A stretch of 64,000 nucleotides of DNA from Pseudomonas sp. HOU2 (GCF_040729435.1 NZ_CP160398.1:3286001-3350000); one strand, 5' to 3'; counted from the first letter of the stretch, positions 33,544 through 43,447 are shown. Program-made: numbers and translations. Notes: generated from the sequence alone by a model not told the origin.

Positions 33544-34101
33544 ATGGTCAACAGTTGGCGTGTGCAACAAGCCGCACGAGAGATTCGCGCCGGGGCGGTG
33601 ATTGCCTATCCAACCGAAGCCGTCTGGGGGCTGGGTTGCGACCCGTGGAACGAAGAGGCAGTGGATCGGCTGCTGGCGATCAAGAACCGTTCGGTGGACA
33701 AGGGCCTGATCCTGGTCGCCGACAACATCCGCCAGTTCGACTTCCTGTTCGAAGACTTCCCGCAAGAGTGGATCGACCGCATGGCCAGCACCTGGCCGGG
33801 ACCGAACACCTGGCTGGTGCCGCATCAGAACCTGTTGCCGGAATGGGTGACGGGCGTGCATGACACGGTGGCGCTACGGGTCAGCGATCACCCGCAGGTG
33901 CGGGATCTGTGCTCGATGGTCGGGCCGCTGATTTCCACCTCGGCCAACCCGCAGGGGCGGCCGGCGGCGCGCACGCGGTTGCGCGTCGAGCAGTATTTCC
34001 GTGGGCAGATCGACCTGATCCTTGGCGGGCAACTGGGCGGGCGCAAGAACCCCAGCGTGATTCGCGATCTGGCAACCGGCAAGGTCATTCGTCCCGACTG
34101 A
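33544..34101 (+). CDS. tsaC: TsaC, L-threonylcarbamoyladenylate synthase
   Basis: YrdC/Sua5-family enzyme making threonylcarbamoyl-AMP for t6A37 of tRNAs. 185 residues, the short TsaC form. It begins [17 protein letters not shown]. Conserved elements are [27 protein letters not shown], the [11 protein letters not shown] block and [19 protein letters not shown] precedes the ATG. It lies 55 bases after dprA, the usual order. Confidence 0.95.
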   Translation: MVNSWRVQQAAREIRAGAVIAYPTEAVWGLGCDPWNEEAVDRLLAIKNRSVDKGLILVADNIRQFDFLFEDFPQEWIDRMASTWPGPNTWLVPHQNLLPEWVTGVHDTVALRVSDHPQVRDLCSMVGPLISTSANPQGRPAARTRLRVEQYFRGQIDLILGGQLGGRKNPSVIRDLATGKVIRPD

Positions 34102-34127
34102 TCCTGCGTCGAAAACCTTTACCGTGA

Positions 34128-34156
34128 GTCTTCCTCGCCTTGATGGTGAGGAGGAC
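34128..34156. other. Stem-loop downstream of tsaC
   Basis: A 12-pair stem GTCTTCCTCGCC / GGTGAGGAGGAC (two G-T pairs) with loop TTGAT, 27 bases after the tsaC stop. No T-run follows, so it may be a weak terminator or RNA-stabilising hairpin. The rest of 34102-34341 shows nothing else I can name. Confidence 0.45.
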
Positions 34157-34341
34157 TACGCGCGCCTGCGATTTATCCTGCAATGACGGCAGTTTCCCTG
34201 TCGGAAAAGTCGCCAAGTCCCTGGATTTATTGGCTTTTCCCACTTGATTATCAGACTTTCTGGCGTGGCGGAATCGGCAAAAGCAACCATCCTTTCCCTG
34301 CACTCGAAACACTTCGATAAGTTAAGGTCTGCGGAGAAAGA

Positions 34342-35013
34342 ATGGACACTACCAATTTGCAACTCACGGATTACCTGCAGGCGCTTCAGGTGACGTTGAA
34401 GAGTCACCATGAGGGTTGTCGCATCGTGATGCTTGAGGCAGGGGCGGATACTCAGGAGTTCGACCGGTTTATCGATCGGCAATTTCGGCTTCGGTTGCAG
34501 CATTACATGCTGACTTCACGGGCGCGGATGCTCGAAACCAGACTGGCGATAAAGTCGCGCAGTACCCATTTCCTGCTGTATCGGCACGACCAACTGTTGG
34601 CGGTATTGAGGGCGACTCCGGCGCCGTTCGAGTGGGTATCGCTGGCGCAGCAACATGTTTCTCCGACGGCGGCGCTGTCGCGCCATGTCGAATTCAGCCG
34701 CTTGATTTCGTACACGACCAATCAACTGCCTATCGCGGTCAACGGTCTGCTGGCGGCCGCTACCGAGTGGGCGATAAAACGCGGCTATCGGGGGGTGACC
34801 GCGTTGTGCAGATCGCAACAACTGCGCTTTTATCAGCGCTTCGGCCTGATGCCGATCGCTTCCAATGCCCTGCATATCGACCAGCGCGCACGTGGCGATT
34901 ACTGGGTGTTGTCAGCCGAGTGGCGACAAATCCTCGCGGCGGTCCAGCAGCCTGATCCGGCGGTTGGCCACGTGGTGCAAAAACCGTTGGAGTGTCATCT
35001 GCCGAGGTGCTGA
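34342..35013 (+). CDS. Unrecognised protein with a GNAT/autoinducer-synthase-like fold
   Basis: 223 residues with no signal peptide or membrane segment. The middle (FLLYRHDQLLAVLRATPAPF) and the later EFSRLISYTTNQLPIAVNG then EWAIKRGYRGVTALCRSQQL and FYQRFGLMPI have the strand-helix rhythm of an N-acyltransferase. The EFSRL element and the RFYQRFGLMPI end recall the long-chain N-acyl amino acid synthase and LuxI-like group. This is pattern resemblance only. GGAGAAAG precedes the ATG. Its base composition is less G+C-rich than its neighbours, and it is inserted between tsaC and qor, which are adjacent in the P. aeruginosa layout as I recall it. Substrate unknown. Confidence 0.6.
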   Translation: MDTTNLQLTDYLQALQVTLKSHHEGCRIVMLEAGADTQEFDRFIDRQFRLRLQHYMLTSRARMLETRLAIKSRSTHFLLYRHDQLLAVLRATPAPFEWVSLAQQHVSPTAALSRHVEFSRLISYTTNQLPIAVNGLLAAATEWAIKRGYRGVTALCRSQQLRFYQRFGLMPIASNALHIDQRARGDYWVLSAEWRQILAAVQQPDPAVGHVVQKPLECHLPRC

Positions 35014-35078
35014 ACGCGTTCGAACTGACTTGCCAGCCGTGGGTTTGCAACCCTGACTGGCAAGACGTCGAAGGTTTG

Positions 35079-36056
35079 TCAGGGCAAAAGAATGGTCGAG
35101 CCGGTGGTACGCCGGGCCGACAATTCGGTCTGCGCCTTCGCCGCATCAGCCAGTGGATAGCGCTGGCTGATGTCTACCTTGAGCTTGCCGCTGATGATCA
35201 TCTCGAACAGCTCGTCAGCCATGCGCTGCAGGTTCTCGGCGTTGTTGGCGTAGGTCGCCAGGGTTGGTCGAGTTACGTACAGCGAGCCCTTGGCTGAGAG
35301 AATTCCCAGATTCACCCCGTCCACCGCACCGGAGGCGTTGCCGAAACTCACCACCAGCCCACGCGGCGAAACGCTATCGAGCGAGGTCAGCCAGGTGTCC
35401 TTGCCGACGCCGTCATACACCACCGGGACTTTCTTGCCGTCGGTCAGCTCCAGCACCCGCTCTGCCACGTTTTCGTGGCTGTAATCGATGGTTGCCCAGG
35501 CGCCGTTGGCCTTGGCCAGTTCGGCTTTCTCCTTCGAACTGACCGTGCCGATCAGCTTGACGTCCAGCGCCTTGGCCCATTGGCAGGCCAGCGAACCGAC
35601 ACCCCCTGCAGCGGCGTGGAACAGAATGGTTTCGCCACCCTTGAGTTCATAAGTCTGGCGCAGCAGGTACTGCACAGTGAGGCCCTTGAGCATGACCCCG
35701 GCTGCGGTCTCGAAACTGATCTCGTCCGGCAGTTTTACCAGATTGGCTTCGGGCAGCACGTGCAACTGGCTGTAGGCACCCAGCGGGCCGCTGCCATATG
35801 CCACGCGATCACCAACCTTGAACCGGGTAACGTCGCTGCCCACCGCATCGACGATACCGGCGCCTTCCGCGCCGAGGCCGGACGGCAAGGCTGGCGGGGC
35901 ATACAGACCGCTGCGGAAATAGGTGTCGATGAAGTTCAGGCCGATCGCCTTGTTCGCCACCCGCACCTGATTCGGGCCGGGCGCGGCGGGTTCGTAGTCA
36001 ACAAACTCGAGTACTTCGGGACCGCCGTGGGCGCGGAACTGGATACGCTTTGCCAT
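35079..36056 (-). CDS. qor: NADPH:quinone oxidoreductase, zeta-crystallin type
   Basis: Zinc-independent medium-chain dehydrogenase, 325 residues, reducing quinones with NADPH. It begins MAKRIQFRAHGGPEVLEFVD. Landmarks are NFIDTYFRSGLYAPPALPSG, the nucleotide-binding HAAAGGVGSLACQWAKAL and YDGVGKDTWLTSLDSVSP. No catalytic zinc ligands were seen. It is divergent from hemF, sharing a 163-base regulatory gap. Confidence 0.93.
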   Translation of the reverse strand: MAKRIQFRAHGGPEVLEFVDYEPAAPGPNQVRVANKAIGLNFIDTYFRSGLYAPPALPSGLGAEGAGIVDAVGSDVTRFKVGDRVAYGSGPLGAYSQLHVLPEANLVKLPDEISFETAAGVMLKGLTVQYLLRQTYELKGGETILFHAAAGGVGSLACQWAKALDVKLIGTVSSKEKAELAKANGAWATIDYSHENVAERVLELTDGKKVPVVYDGVGKDTWLTSLDSVSPRGLVVSFGNASGAVDGVNLGILSAKGSLYVTRPTLATYANNAENLQRMADELFEMIISGKLKVDISQRYPLADAAKAQTELSARRTTGSTILLP

Positions 36057-36106
36057 CTGCCTGCTCTCCTTGGGTCGTTTGTAAGCCCCCTATCCAACTC
36101 CCCTGC

Positions 36107-36120
36107 TTGATCTTCGTCAA
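36107..36120 (+). promoter_or_regulatory. Anr/FNR-type box upstream of hemF
   Basis: TTGATCTTCGTCAA matches TTGAT-N4-ATCAA at nine of ten defined bases. A possible -10 element TATGCT lies at 36145-36150, which puts the box centre near -42 of the inferred start, the classic class II activator position. Anr/Dnr control of hemF is known in P. aeruginosa, so both site and target agree. Confidence 0.75.
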
Positions 36121-36195
36121 CTGCGGCGCGCAGGTTTGCGGTGTTATGCTACGCGCCCATTTGCGCCGCCCCCTGCCTGCGGGGCGCCCGCGTAG

Positions 36196-37134
<939 letters not shown>

Positions 37135-37143
37135 GGACCGTTG

Positions 37144-37965
37144 ATGGATCGTTATGTCGTTTTCGGTAACCCGATCGGCCACAGCAAGTCGCCGATGATT
37201 CACAAGCTGTTCGCCGAACAGACCGGCCAGCGCCTCGACTACAGCACCCTGCTGGCGCCGCTTGACGATTTTACTGGCTACGCCACGGCGTTCTTCCAGG
37301 ACGGTCGCGGCGCCAATGTCACGGTGCCGTTCAAGGAAGAGGCCTATCGCCTGGCGAACAGCCTGACCGCCCGTGCACAGCGGGCCGGTGCGGTGAACAC
37401 CTTGAGCAAACTGGCCGACGGCTCATTGCTCGGCGACAACACCGACGGCGCCGGGCTGGTGCGTGACCTGACGGTGAATGCCGGGTTCAGCCTGACTGGC
37501 AAACGCATTTTGTTGCTCGGCGCCGGCGGCGCGGTGCGTGGCGCACTGGAGCCGTTGCTCGCGGAAAAACCGGCGTCGGTGATCATCGCCAACCGCACGG
37601 TGGACAAGGCCGAGCTGCTGGCCGAGCTGTTCTGTGATCTGGGGCCGGTGTCGGCCAGCGGTTTCGACTGGTTGCAGGAGCCGGTGGACGTGATCATCAA
37701 CGCCACCTCCGCCAGCCTCACCGGCGACGTGCCGCCGATTGCAGTGAGCTTGATCGAGCCGGGCCAGACCCTGTGCTACGACATGATGTACGGCAAGGAA
37801 CCGACTGCGTTCTGTCGTTGGGCCAGTGAGCATGGCGCGGCGGTGTCGATGGATGGTCTGGGGATGCTGGCCGAGCAGGCGGCCGAGGCGTTTTTCCTGT
37901 GGCGCGGGGTGCGTCCGGATACGGCGCCGGTGCTGGCCGAACTGCGCCGCCAACTGGCGCAATAA
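37144..37965 (+). CDS. aroE: Shikimate dehydrogenase
   Basis: NADPH-dependent reduction of 3-dehydroshikimate in aromatic amino acid synthesis. 273 residues from the ATG at 37144 (a TTG lies directly before it), with GAGGA upstream. It begins [20 protein letters not shown]. The catalytic Lys is in VTVPFKE, then [11 protein letters not shown] and the dinucleotide fold [17 protein letters not shown], with NRT as the NADPH discriminator. It is likely co-transcribed with hemF. Confidence 0.97.
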   Translation: MDRYVVFGNPIGHSKSPMIHKLFAEQTGQRLDYSTLLAPLDDFTGYATAFFQDGRGANVTVPFKEEAYRLANSLTARAQRAGAVNTLSKLADGSLLGDNTDGAGLVRDLTVNAGFSLTGKRILLLGAGGAVRGALEPLLAEKPASVIIANRTVDKAELLAELFCDLGPVSASGFDWLQEPVDVIINATSASLTGDVPPIAVSLIEPGQTLCYDMMYGKEPTAFCRWASEHGAAVSMDGLGMLAEQAAEAFFLWRGVRPDTAPVLAELRRQLAQ

Positions 37966-37974
37966 AAGAGCCTT

Positions 37975-38068
37975 TGTGGCGAGGGAGCTTGCTCCCGCTC
38001 GGGTGCGAAGCGCCCGCAGTTGGGTTTGGGCTGCTGCGCCGCCAGCGGGAGCAAGCTCCCTCGCCACA
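37975..38068. repeat. REP palindrome pair, family B
   Basis: TGTGGCGAGGGAGCTTGCTC followed by CCGC, with its inverted copy GCGGGAGCAAGCTCCCTCGC plus CACA about 45 bases on. It lies in the gap between convergent aroE and sulP, so it may also serve as a terminator. Copies of the same family are at 51041-51173 and 55879-55971. Confidence 0.88.
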
Positions 38069-38090
38069 GAAGTCTGGAATGGCCAGCAGG

Positions 38091-39659
38091 TCAGTCCTCA
38101 AACCGGATCGGGCATTTCTCCGCGCCTTCCAGCTTCCTCAATTCCTCCACCACCTGCGGTCGCGCCCGGCGCAGGGTCAGGCTGCGATCCTGACGCAGCA
38201 GGCGCCGCGCCTCCTGATGCAGCATCTCCACTCCCGAGTAGTCGATGAAATTGATCTGCTGCGCCTCGATCACCACGCGCGCGCCGTGCAGCCGTTGCAG
38301 GCGCACTTGCAGGTAATGGCTGGCGCCGAAGAAGATCGAGCCGCCGACCCGCAGCACGTCCTCCTCGCCGTCGCGCCAATGCTGCACTCGCGGTTGCGAG
38401 GTGCGCTTGAGGTAGAAGAACAGCGACGCCAGCACCCCGGCGTAAATCGCCGTCTGCAATTCCAGCAGCAGCGTGGCGAGGCAGGTCAATGCCATGACCA
38501 CGAACTCGGCGTGGCTGACCCGCAGCAGCGCGCGAATGCCGCGATGATCGACCAGGCCCCAAGCGATCAGCAGAATGCTCCCGGCCATGGCCGGAATCGG
38601 AATGTGCGAAATCAGCCCGGCGCCGAAAATCGCGAACAACGCGACCCAGATCGCCGAAAACACTCCGGCCAGCGGCGAACAGGCGCCCGCCTCGTAACTC
38701 AGGCCGGAACGGGTGAACGAGCCGGCGGATAGCGAACCGGAAAAGAACGCCCCGACGATATTGGATAAACCCTGCGCGCGGACTTCCTGATTGGCATCGA
38801 GCAACTGCTGCGAGCGCGCCGAAATCGAGCGCGCGATCGACAGACTCGTCACCAGCCCGAGCATGCCCACCGCCACCGCGCTCGGCAGCAAGCGCAGCAC
38901 CAGATCGAGATCCAGCGGCAGCGCACTGAACGGTGGCAGGCGTCCGACAAAGGCGCTGACCAGATGCACGTGGCCGAACATCGCCGGCCATAACCACACC
39001 ACTGCGCTGCCCAGCACCAGCGTTATCAACAGAGTCGGCCAGCGCGGCAGCAGTTGTCTGAGGACAAAACCGACCAGCACCGTGGCCACACCCAACACCA
39101 GTGATGGTTTATCCACAGCCCGCAGGTGTTGCAGCAGGTCCATCAGACTGGCCAACGCCGTGGCTTTCGCCGGCAGATCCAGCCCCAGCAGATTGGGCAA
39201 CTGGCCGATGGCAATCACCACTGCCGCGCCGAGGGTGAAACCGAGCACCACCGAATGCGAGACGAAATTCACCAGCGCGCCGAAGCGCAGCAGGCCGAGC
39301 AGCCACTGGAAAATCCCCGCCAGAAAGCTCAGCAACAGGATCAGCGTGATGTAGTCCTGTGACGCCGGCACAGCCAAGGGGCTGACGCTGGCATACAGCA
39401 CAATCGAAATCGCTGCAGTCGGGCCGCAGATCAGATGCCACGACGACCCCCACAGGCAGGCGATCAGCACCGGGATGATCGCGGCGTAGAGGCCGTATTC
39501 CGGCGGCAGGCCGGCGATCAGCGCGTAAGCGATCGACTGCGGTAGCGCGAGAATGGCGCCGCTGAGGCCAACGACCAGATCCCGGCCGACGCTGGCGCGG
39601 GTTTGCCGCGGTAGCCAGGTCAGGAAGGGGAAAAGTGAGTGGCGACTGGGCAGGGCCAT
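38091..39659 (-). CDS. SulP-family anion transporter with STAS domain
   Basis: Inner-membrane anion transporter, 522 residues from the ATG at 39659 with GAGGA upstream. An ATG 27 bases further upstream is possible. The sulfate-transporter core has the conserved ALPQSIAYALIAGLPPEYGL and about 11-14 hydrophobic segments. A cytoplasmic STAS domain at about 430-522 (VIEAQQINFIDYSGVEMLHQ) ends the protein. The neighbouring choline-sulfate genes release sulfate, so sulfate is a plausible substrate, but bicarbonate or other anions are possible in this family. Confidence 0.9.
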   Translation of the reverse strand: MALPSRHSLFPFLTWLPRQTRASVGRDLVVGLSGAILALPQSIAYALIAGLPPEYGLYAAIIPVLIACLWGSSWHLICGPTAAISIVLYASVSPLAVPASQDYITLILLLSFLAGIFQWLLGLLRFGALVNFVSHSVVLGFTLGAAVVIAIGQLPNLLGLDLPAKATALASLMDLLQHLRAVDKPSLVLGVATVLVGFVLRQLLPRWPTLLITLVLGSAVVWLWPAMFGHVHLVSAFVGRLPPFSALPLDLDLVLRLLPSAVAVGMLGLVTSLSIARSISARSQQLLDANQEVRAQGLSNIVGAFFSGSLSAGSFTRSGLSYEAGACSPLAGVFSAIWVALFAIFGAGLISHIPIPAMAGSILLIAWGLVDHRGIRALLRVSHAEFVVMALTCLATLLLELQTAIYAGVLASLFFYLKRTSQPRVQHWRDGEEDVLRVGGSIFFGASHYLQVRLQRLHGARVVIEAQQINFIDYSGVEMLHQEARRLLRQDRSLTLRRARPQVVEELRKLEGAEKCPIRFED

Positions 39660-39710
39660 GGGTCCTCGCGGGCGGGTTTTGTTCAAGGTTATCAGGGTGC
39701 CAGGGTAAAG

Positions 39711-39872
39711 GCCCTCACCCTAACCCTCTCCCGGAGGGAGAGGGGACTGATCGAGGTGAAAGAGGGAAGTACGCCGACCTGAGATATCCAGTCGAACTCA
39801 GGTTCTGAACAACATAAAGATCGGCTCCCTTCCCCCTCACCCCCTCTGGGGGAGAGGGCTGGGGTGAGGGGG
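39711..39872. repeat. CCCTCACCC-type intergenic repeat, two palindromic units
   Basis: CCCTCACCCTAACCCTCTCC followed by CGGAGGGAGAGGGG at 39712-39745, and a second inverted-type unit CCCCCTCACCCCCTCTGGGG then GAGAGGGCTGGGGTGAGGGG at about 39832-39871. This GC-skewed palindrome is common between proteobacterial genes. It fills most of the sulP-choX gap and has no coding sign. Confidence 0.75.
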
Positions 39873-39913
39873 CAAAAATCTCAAGCCGAGCAAAATTCAA
39901 AGCCACCCCACTG

Positions 39914-40834
39914 TCAAAGCTTTGCCTTTACAGCCGCCAAACCATCCTTGCCATCCACGGTCTTCACCCCCTCCAGCCATTTATCCAGCACCGCCGGATT
40001 GGCTTTGATCCATGCCTTCACCGCATCGGCATTGCTGACTTTCTTGTTCACCACCTCAGCCATGATGCTGTTCTCCATGTCCTGGGTGAACGCCAGGTTG
40101 GTCAGCAACTTGACCACATTCGGGCAGGCCTCGGCGTAGCCTTTACGGGTCAGGGTGTAGACGCTGCCGGTGTCGCCGAAGTATTTCTCGCCGCCCTTGA
40201 GGTAATGCATCTTCAGCTGCACGTTCATCGGGTGCGGGGTCCAGCCGAGGAAGGTGACGAATTTCTGCTTTTTCACCGCCCGCGACACTTCGGCGAGCAT
40301 CGCTTGTTCGCTGGATTCGATCAGCTTCCACTGGCCGAGGTCGAAGTCGTTCTTCTTGATGATTTCCTGCAGCGAAATGTTCGCGGGTGCACCGGAACCG
40401 ATGCCGTAAATCTTTTTCTCGAATTTGTCGGCGTATTTGTTCAGGTCGGCAAAGTCATGCACGCCCGCGTCCCACACGTAATCCGGCACGGCCAGGGTGA
40501 ATTCGGTGCCGTCGAGGTTCTTCGCCAGTTGCGTGACGTCACCGGTGGCGACGAACTTGTCGTAGAAGCCCTGCTGCGCCGGCATCCAGTTGCCGAGGAA
40601 CACATCCACCTGACCGTCCTTCAAACCGCCGAAGGTGATCGGCACCGCGAGGGTGTCGACCTTGGCCTTGTAGCCCATGCCGTCCAGCAAAAAACCGGTG
40701 ATGGCGTTGGTCGCGGCAATGTCGCTCCAGCCAGGATCAGCCATTCTCACCGTTTCGCAGCTTTGCTCGGCAAATGCCGAGGCGCTGCTCAGGGCCAGCA
40801 GGCCAATCGTCAGTGCTGTGGATAACTTGCGCAT
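39914..40834 (-). CDS. choX: ChoX, choline ABC transporter substrate-binding protein
   Basis: Periplasmic choline-binding protein (OpuAC family), 306 residues. The signal peptide MRKLSTALTIGLLALSSASA ends after AFA at about residue 22. MADPGWSDIAATNAITGFLL, FLGNWMPAQQ and GIGSGAPANISL are typical. The Trp and Tyr residues that form the aromatic quaternary-ammonium box are present in these segments. It lies 15 bases after betC in the same direction. No permease or ATPase (choW, choV) is in the window, so it must share a transporter encoded elsewhere. A DnaA box (40817-40825) overlaps its start region. Confidence 0.9.
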   Translation of the reverse strand: MRKLSTALTIGLLALSSASAFAEQSCETVRMADPGWSDIAATNAITGFLLDGMGYKAKVDTLAVPITFGGLKDGQVDVFLGNWMPAQQGFYDKFVATGDVTQLAKNLDGTEFTLAVPDYVWDAGVHDFADLNKYADKFEKKIYGIGSGAPANISLQEIIKKNDFDLGQWKLIESSEQAMLAEVSRAVKKQKFVTFLGWTPHPMNVQLKMHYLKGGEKYFGDTGSVYTLTRKGYAEACPNVVKLLTNLAFTQDMENSIMAEVVNKKVSNADAVKAWIKANPAVLDKWLEGVKTVDGKDGLAAVKAKL

Positions 40835-40849
40835 GGACTTCCCCTTACA

Positions 40850-42364
40850 TTATTGGTTTTGGCAGGGTTGTGGATAACGGGCCTGGCGCTCCAGATCGTC
40901 GAGGTCGATGTGGTTGCGCATGTACTGCTGACTGGCGTCCACCAGCGGCTGGTGATCCCAGCTCTTCAGCTTGCCGATGGTCAGGGCATCGGCAACAAAA
41001 CGGCGGCGGCGCTGGCTGGCGAGCACCTCGCGGTGAATCGCCGGGATATCCCACTTAGCCCGCGCTTCGGCGAGAAAATCGTCGAACAGCTGGCGATGTT
41101 GCGATGACTGGCTGAGTTCTTCGAGCTCACGCGGGTCGTTATGCACATCGAAGAGTAGGCACGGGTCGCTTTCACTGTAGATAAATTTGTAGGCGCCACG
41201 GCGGATCATCATCAGCGGGCTGACCGTGCCTTCGGCCATGTATTCGCCGAACACTTCATCATGCCCGCCCTGCCCTTGCAGATGCGCCAGCAGCGAGCGG
41301 CCGTCCAGCGGCAAGCCCGGTTCCAGCACGCCTCCAGCCAGCTCGACGAAGGTCGGCAACAGATCGGCAGTGGACACCGCGGCGCTGACCCGGCCGGCAG
41401 CGAACTGCCCCGGCGCACTGATCAACAGCGGCACCCGCGCAGCCATCTCGAACCAGTGCATTTTGTACCAGAGGCCTTTCTCGCCGAGCATGTCGCCATG
41501 GTCGCCGGAGAAGACGATGATGGTGTCATCGATCAGCCCGGTATCTTCGAGAGTTTGCAGGAGTTTGCCGACGTTGGCGTCGATATAGCTGCACGCGCCG
41601 AAGTAGGCACGCCGTGCATCGCGAATCTTATCCACAGGCAATGGCTTGTCCCACAGGTCATAGACCTTGAGCAGGCGCTGCGAGTGTGGATCGAGGGAAT
41701 GTTGCTCCGGGGTGGTCGGCAGCGGGATGTTACCGTCGTCGTACAAATCCCAGAACGCCTTGGGGATGGTGTACGGATCGTGTGGGTGGGTCATCGACAC
41801 GGTCAGGCAGAACGGTTGGTCGCCGTCCTCGCGAATGTGATCGAACAGGTATTGCCGGGCCTTGAACACCACCTCTTCATCGAAGTCGAGCTGGTTGGTA
41901 CGCACGCACGGACCCGCCTGCAGCACCGAGGACATGTTGTGATACCAGCTCGGGCGTACGTCCGGCTCGTCCCAGTTCACCGCCCAGCCGTAGTCGGCCG
42001 GGTAGATGTCGCTGGTCAGGCGTTCTTCATAACCGTGCAACTGATCCGGGCCGCAGAAATGCATCTTGCCCGACAGCGCGGTGCGGTAGCCGAGGCGGCG
42101 CAGGTAGTGGGCGTAGGTCGGAATGTCGGCGGGGAAATCGGCGGCGTTGTCGTAGGCGCCGATCTTGCTCGGCAACTGGCCGCTGACCAGGGTGAAGCGC
42201 GATGGCGCGCACAGCGGACTGTTGCAGTAAGCGGCATCGAACACCACGCCTTGGGCGGCGAGGCGCGAAAGGTTCGGCAGTTTGATCGGCGACGGGCCGT
42301 AAATTGGCAACATTGGCGCGGCCATTTGATCGGCCATGATGAAAAGAATGTTCTTGCGCTTCAT
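40850..42364 (-). CDS. betC: BetC, choline-sulfatase
   Basis: Type I sulfatase hydrolysing choline-O-sulfate to choline and sulfate. 504 residues from the ATG at 42364 (MKRKNILFIMADQMAAPMLP). The formylglycine motif is CAPSR at 52-56, preceded by the metal-binding Asp12. FSGDHGDMLGEKGLWYKMHW is the second sulfatase signature. The C-terminal extension ends HIDLDDLERQARYPQPCQNQ, like other BetC proteins. An ATG 18 bases upstream is less likely. Operon order is betC-choX. DnaA boxes are at 40869-40877 and 41628-41636. Confidence 0.95.
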   Translation of the reverse strand: MKRKNILFIMADQMAAPMLPIYGPSPIKLPNLSRLAAQGVVFDAAYCNSPLCAPSRFTLVSGQLPSKIGAYDNAADFPADIPTYAHYLRRLGYRTALSGKMHFCGPDQLHGYEERLTSDIYPADYGWAVNWDEPDVRPSWYHNMSSVLQAGPCVRTNQLDFDEEVVFKARQYLFDHIREDGDQPFCLTVSMTHPHDPYTIPKAFWDLYDDGNIPLPTTPEQHSLDPHSQRLLKVYDLWDKPLPVDKIRDARRAYFGACSYIDANVGKLLQTLEDTGLIDDTIIVFSGDHGDMLGEKGLWYKMHWFEMAARVPLLISAPGQFAAGRVSAAVSTADLLPTFVELAGGVLEPGLPLDGRSLLAHLQGQGGHDEVFGEYMAEGTVSPLMMIRRGAYKFIYSESDPCLLFDVHNDPRELEELSQSSQHRQLFDDFLAEARAKWDIPAIHREVLASQRRRRFVADALTIGKLKSWDHQPLVDASQQYMRNHIDLDDLERQARYPQPCQNQ

Positions 42365-42386
42365 GTGATCGCGGCATTCCATAGTG

Positions 42387-42403
42387 AATATTTATGCGAT
42401 ATT
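42387..42403. promoter_or_regulatory. Candidate LysR-type operator in betC/regulator gap
   Basis: AATAT-N7-ATATT inverted repeat, 22 bases before the betC start codon and 75 bases before the LysR-type gene. It fits the interrupted palindrome bound by LysR proteins at autoregulated divergent promoters. It is found by pattern only. Confidence 0.45.
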
Positions 42404-42431
42404 GCTGCGATCGAGCATGGAGTCCATGCCC

Positions 42432-42456
42432 TGTCCGGTAAAGCCCGCGCCGGACA
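42432..42456. other. Inverted repeat just upstream of the LysR gene
   Basis: TGTCCGG-N11-CCGGACA, seven-base perfect arms, ending 22 bases before the LysR gene start. It could be a second operator or a 5' UTR hairpin. There is no T-run. Confidence 0.4.
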
Positions 42457-42478
42457 ATGACTAGGATAAGCACCGCTT

Positions 42479-43429
42479 ATGTATGAAGCCCTCGGTAATC
42501 TGTCCCTCGACCTGTTGCGCGCCTTCGAAGCGGCGGCGCGCCATCGCAGCTTTACCGCCGCCGCGGTGGAGCTGGGCACCACGCAACCGGCGATCAGCCA
42601 ACAGATCAAGCGTCTGGAAGAGCAGCTTGGAGCACGGCTGTTTGACCGAATATACCGCGGCATTGAACTGACCGAGGGCGGGGTGATTCTGTTCGAGCAG
42701 GTTCAGCTCGGTTTGCAGCATATCGATGCAGGATTGAGTGCGATCAGCACGCAGCAGCAACATGAAGTGTTGCAGGTCGCCACCGATTTCGCATTCGCCG
42801 CTTACTGGCTGATGCCGCGCCTGCACCGCTTCCACGAAGCCAACCCGAACGTCGATGTCAGCCTGGTCACCAGCGAGCGCAACCACAACATGCTGCGTAC
42901 CGACATCGATGTCGCGGTGCTGTTTGGTGACGGCCGATTCAAACAGGGCGAGAGCCATTGGCTGTTCAGCGAAGAAGTGTTTCCAGTGTGCAGCCCGCAA
43001 CTGCTCAAGGGCCGCACCCTGCCCTTGCCTGCTCAGGCGTTGCTGGAGTTTCCGTTGCTGCACTTGCGCGGGGAAAACAGCAGCAACTGGTTTGACTGGA
43101 GCGGTCTGTTTCGCGAACTGGGCATCAACACGCCGCCTGCACCGGGGCAATTGCGTTTCGACAATTACACCCTGCTGATTCAAGCGGCGATTGGCGGTCA
43201 GGGTGTGGCCATCGGCTGGCGGCATCTTGTGGATAACTTGCTGACCCAGGGCTTGCTCTGTCGGCCTGTCACCGAGACCACGTTGTCGCGTCTGGGTTAT
43301 TACGTGGTGTTGCCGCAGCGCAAACGCCGGGGTGCGTTGATTCAGCAGTTTGTCGACTGGTTGATGACCGAACAGGCCAGCAGCGCAGAGTCCCTCGCCG
43401 GAGTGGCATTGCCATCGATTGCGGTTTGA
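42479..43429 (+). CDS. LysR-family regulator of choline-sulfate use
   Basis: 316-residue LysR-type transcription factor. The winged HTH is at about 8-67 (LSLDLLRAFEAAARHRSFTA, TTQPAISQQIKRLEEQLGAR). The effector-binding domain is at about 95-300. It is divergent from betC-choX with a 114-base gap, which is how such regulators are usually arranged with their targets. The name betR has been used for homologues, but this is not proven here. A DnaA box (43228-43236) lies in the coding sequence and is the last seen in the window. Confidence 0.87.
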   Translation: MYEALGNLSLDLLRAFEAAARHRSFTAAAVELGTTQPAISQQIKRLEEQLGARLFDRIYRGIELTEGGVILFEQVQLGLQHIDAGLSAISTQQQHEVLQVATDFAFAAYWLMPRLHRFHEANPNVDVSLVTSERNHNMLRTDIDVAVLFGDGRFKQGESHWLFSEEVFPVCSPQLLKGRTLPLPAQALLEFPLLHLRGENSSNWFDWSGLFRELGINTPPAPGQLRFDNYTLLIQAAIGGQGVAIGWRHLVDNLLTQGLLCRPVTETTLSRLGYYVVLPQRKRRGALIQQFVDWLMTEQASSAESLAGVALPSIAV

Positions 43430-43447
43430 ACAGCAAAAGCAACTCCC

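Noticed and set aside
39711-39872. CRISPR-like array of CCCTCACCC repeats
   Set aside because: Only two palindromic GC-skewed units without regular spacers or cas genes; a common intergenic repeat type.
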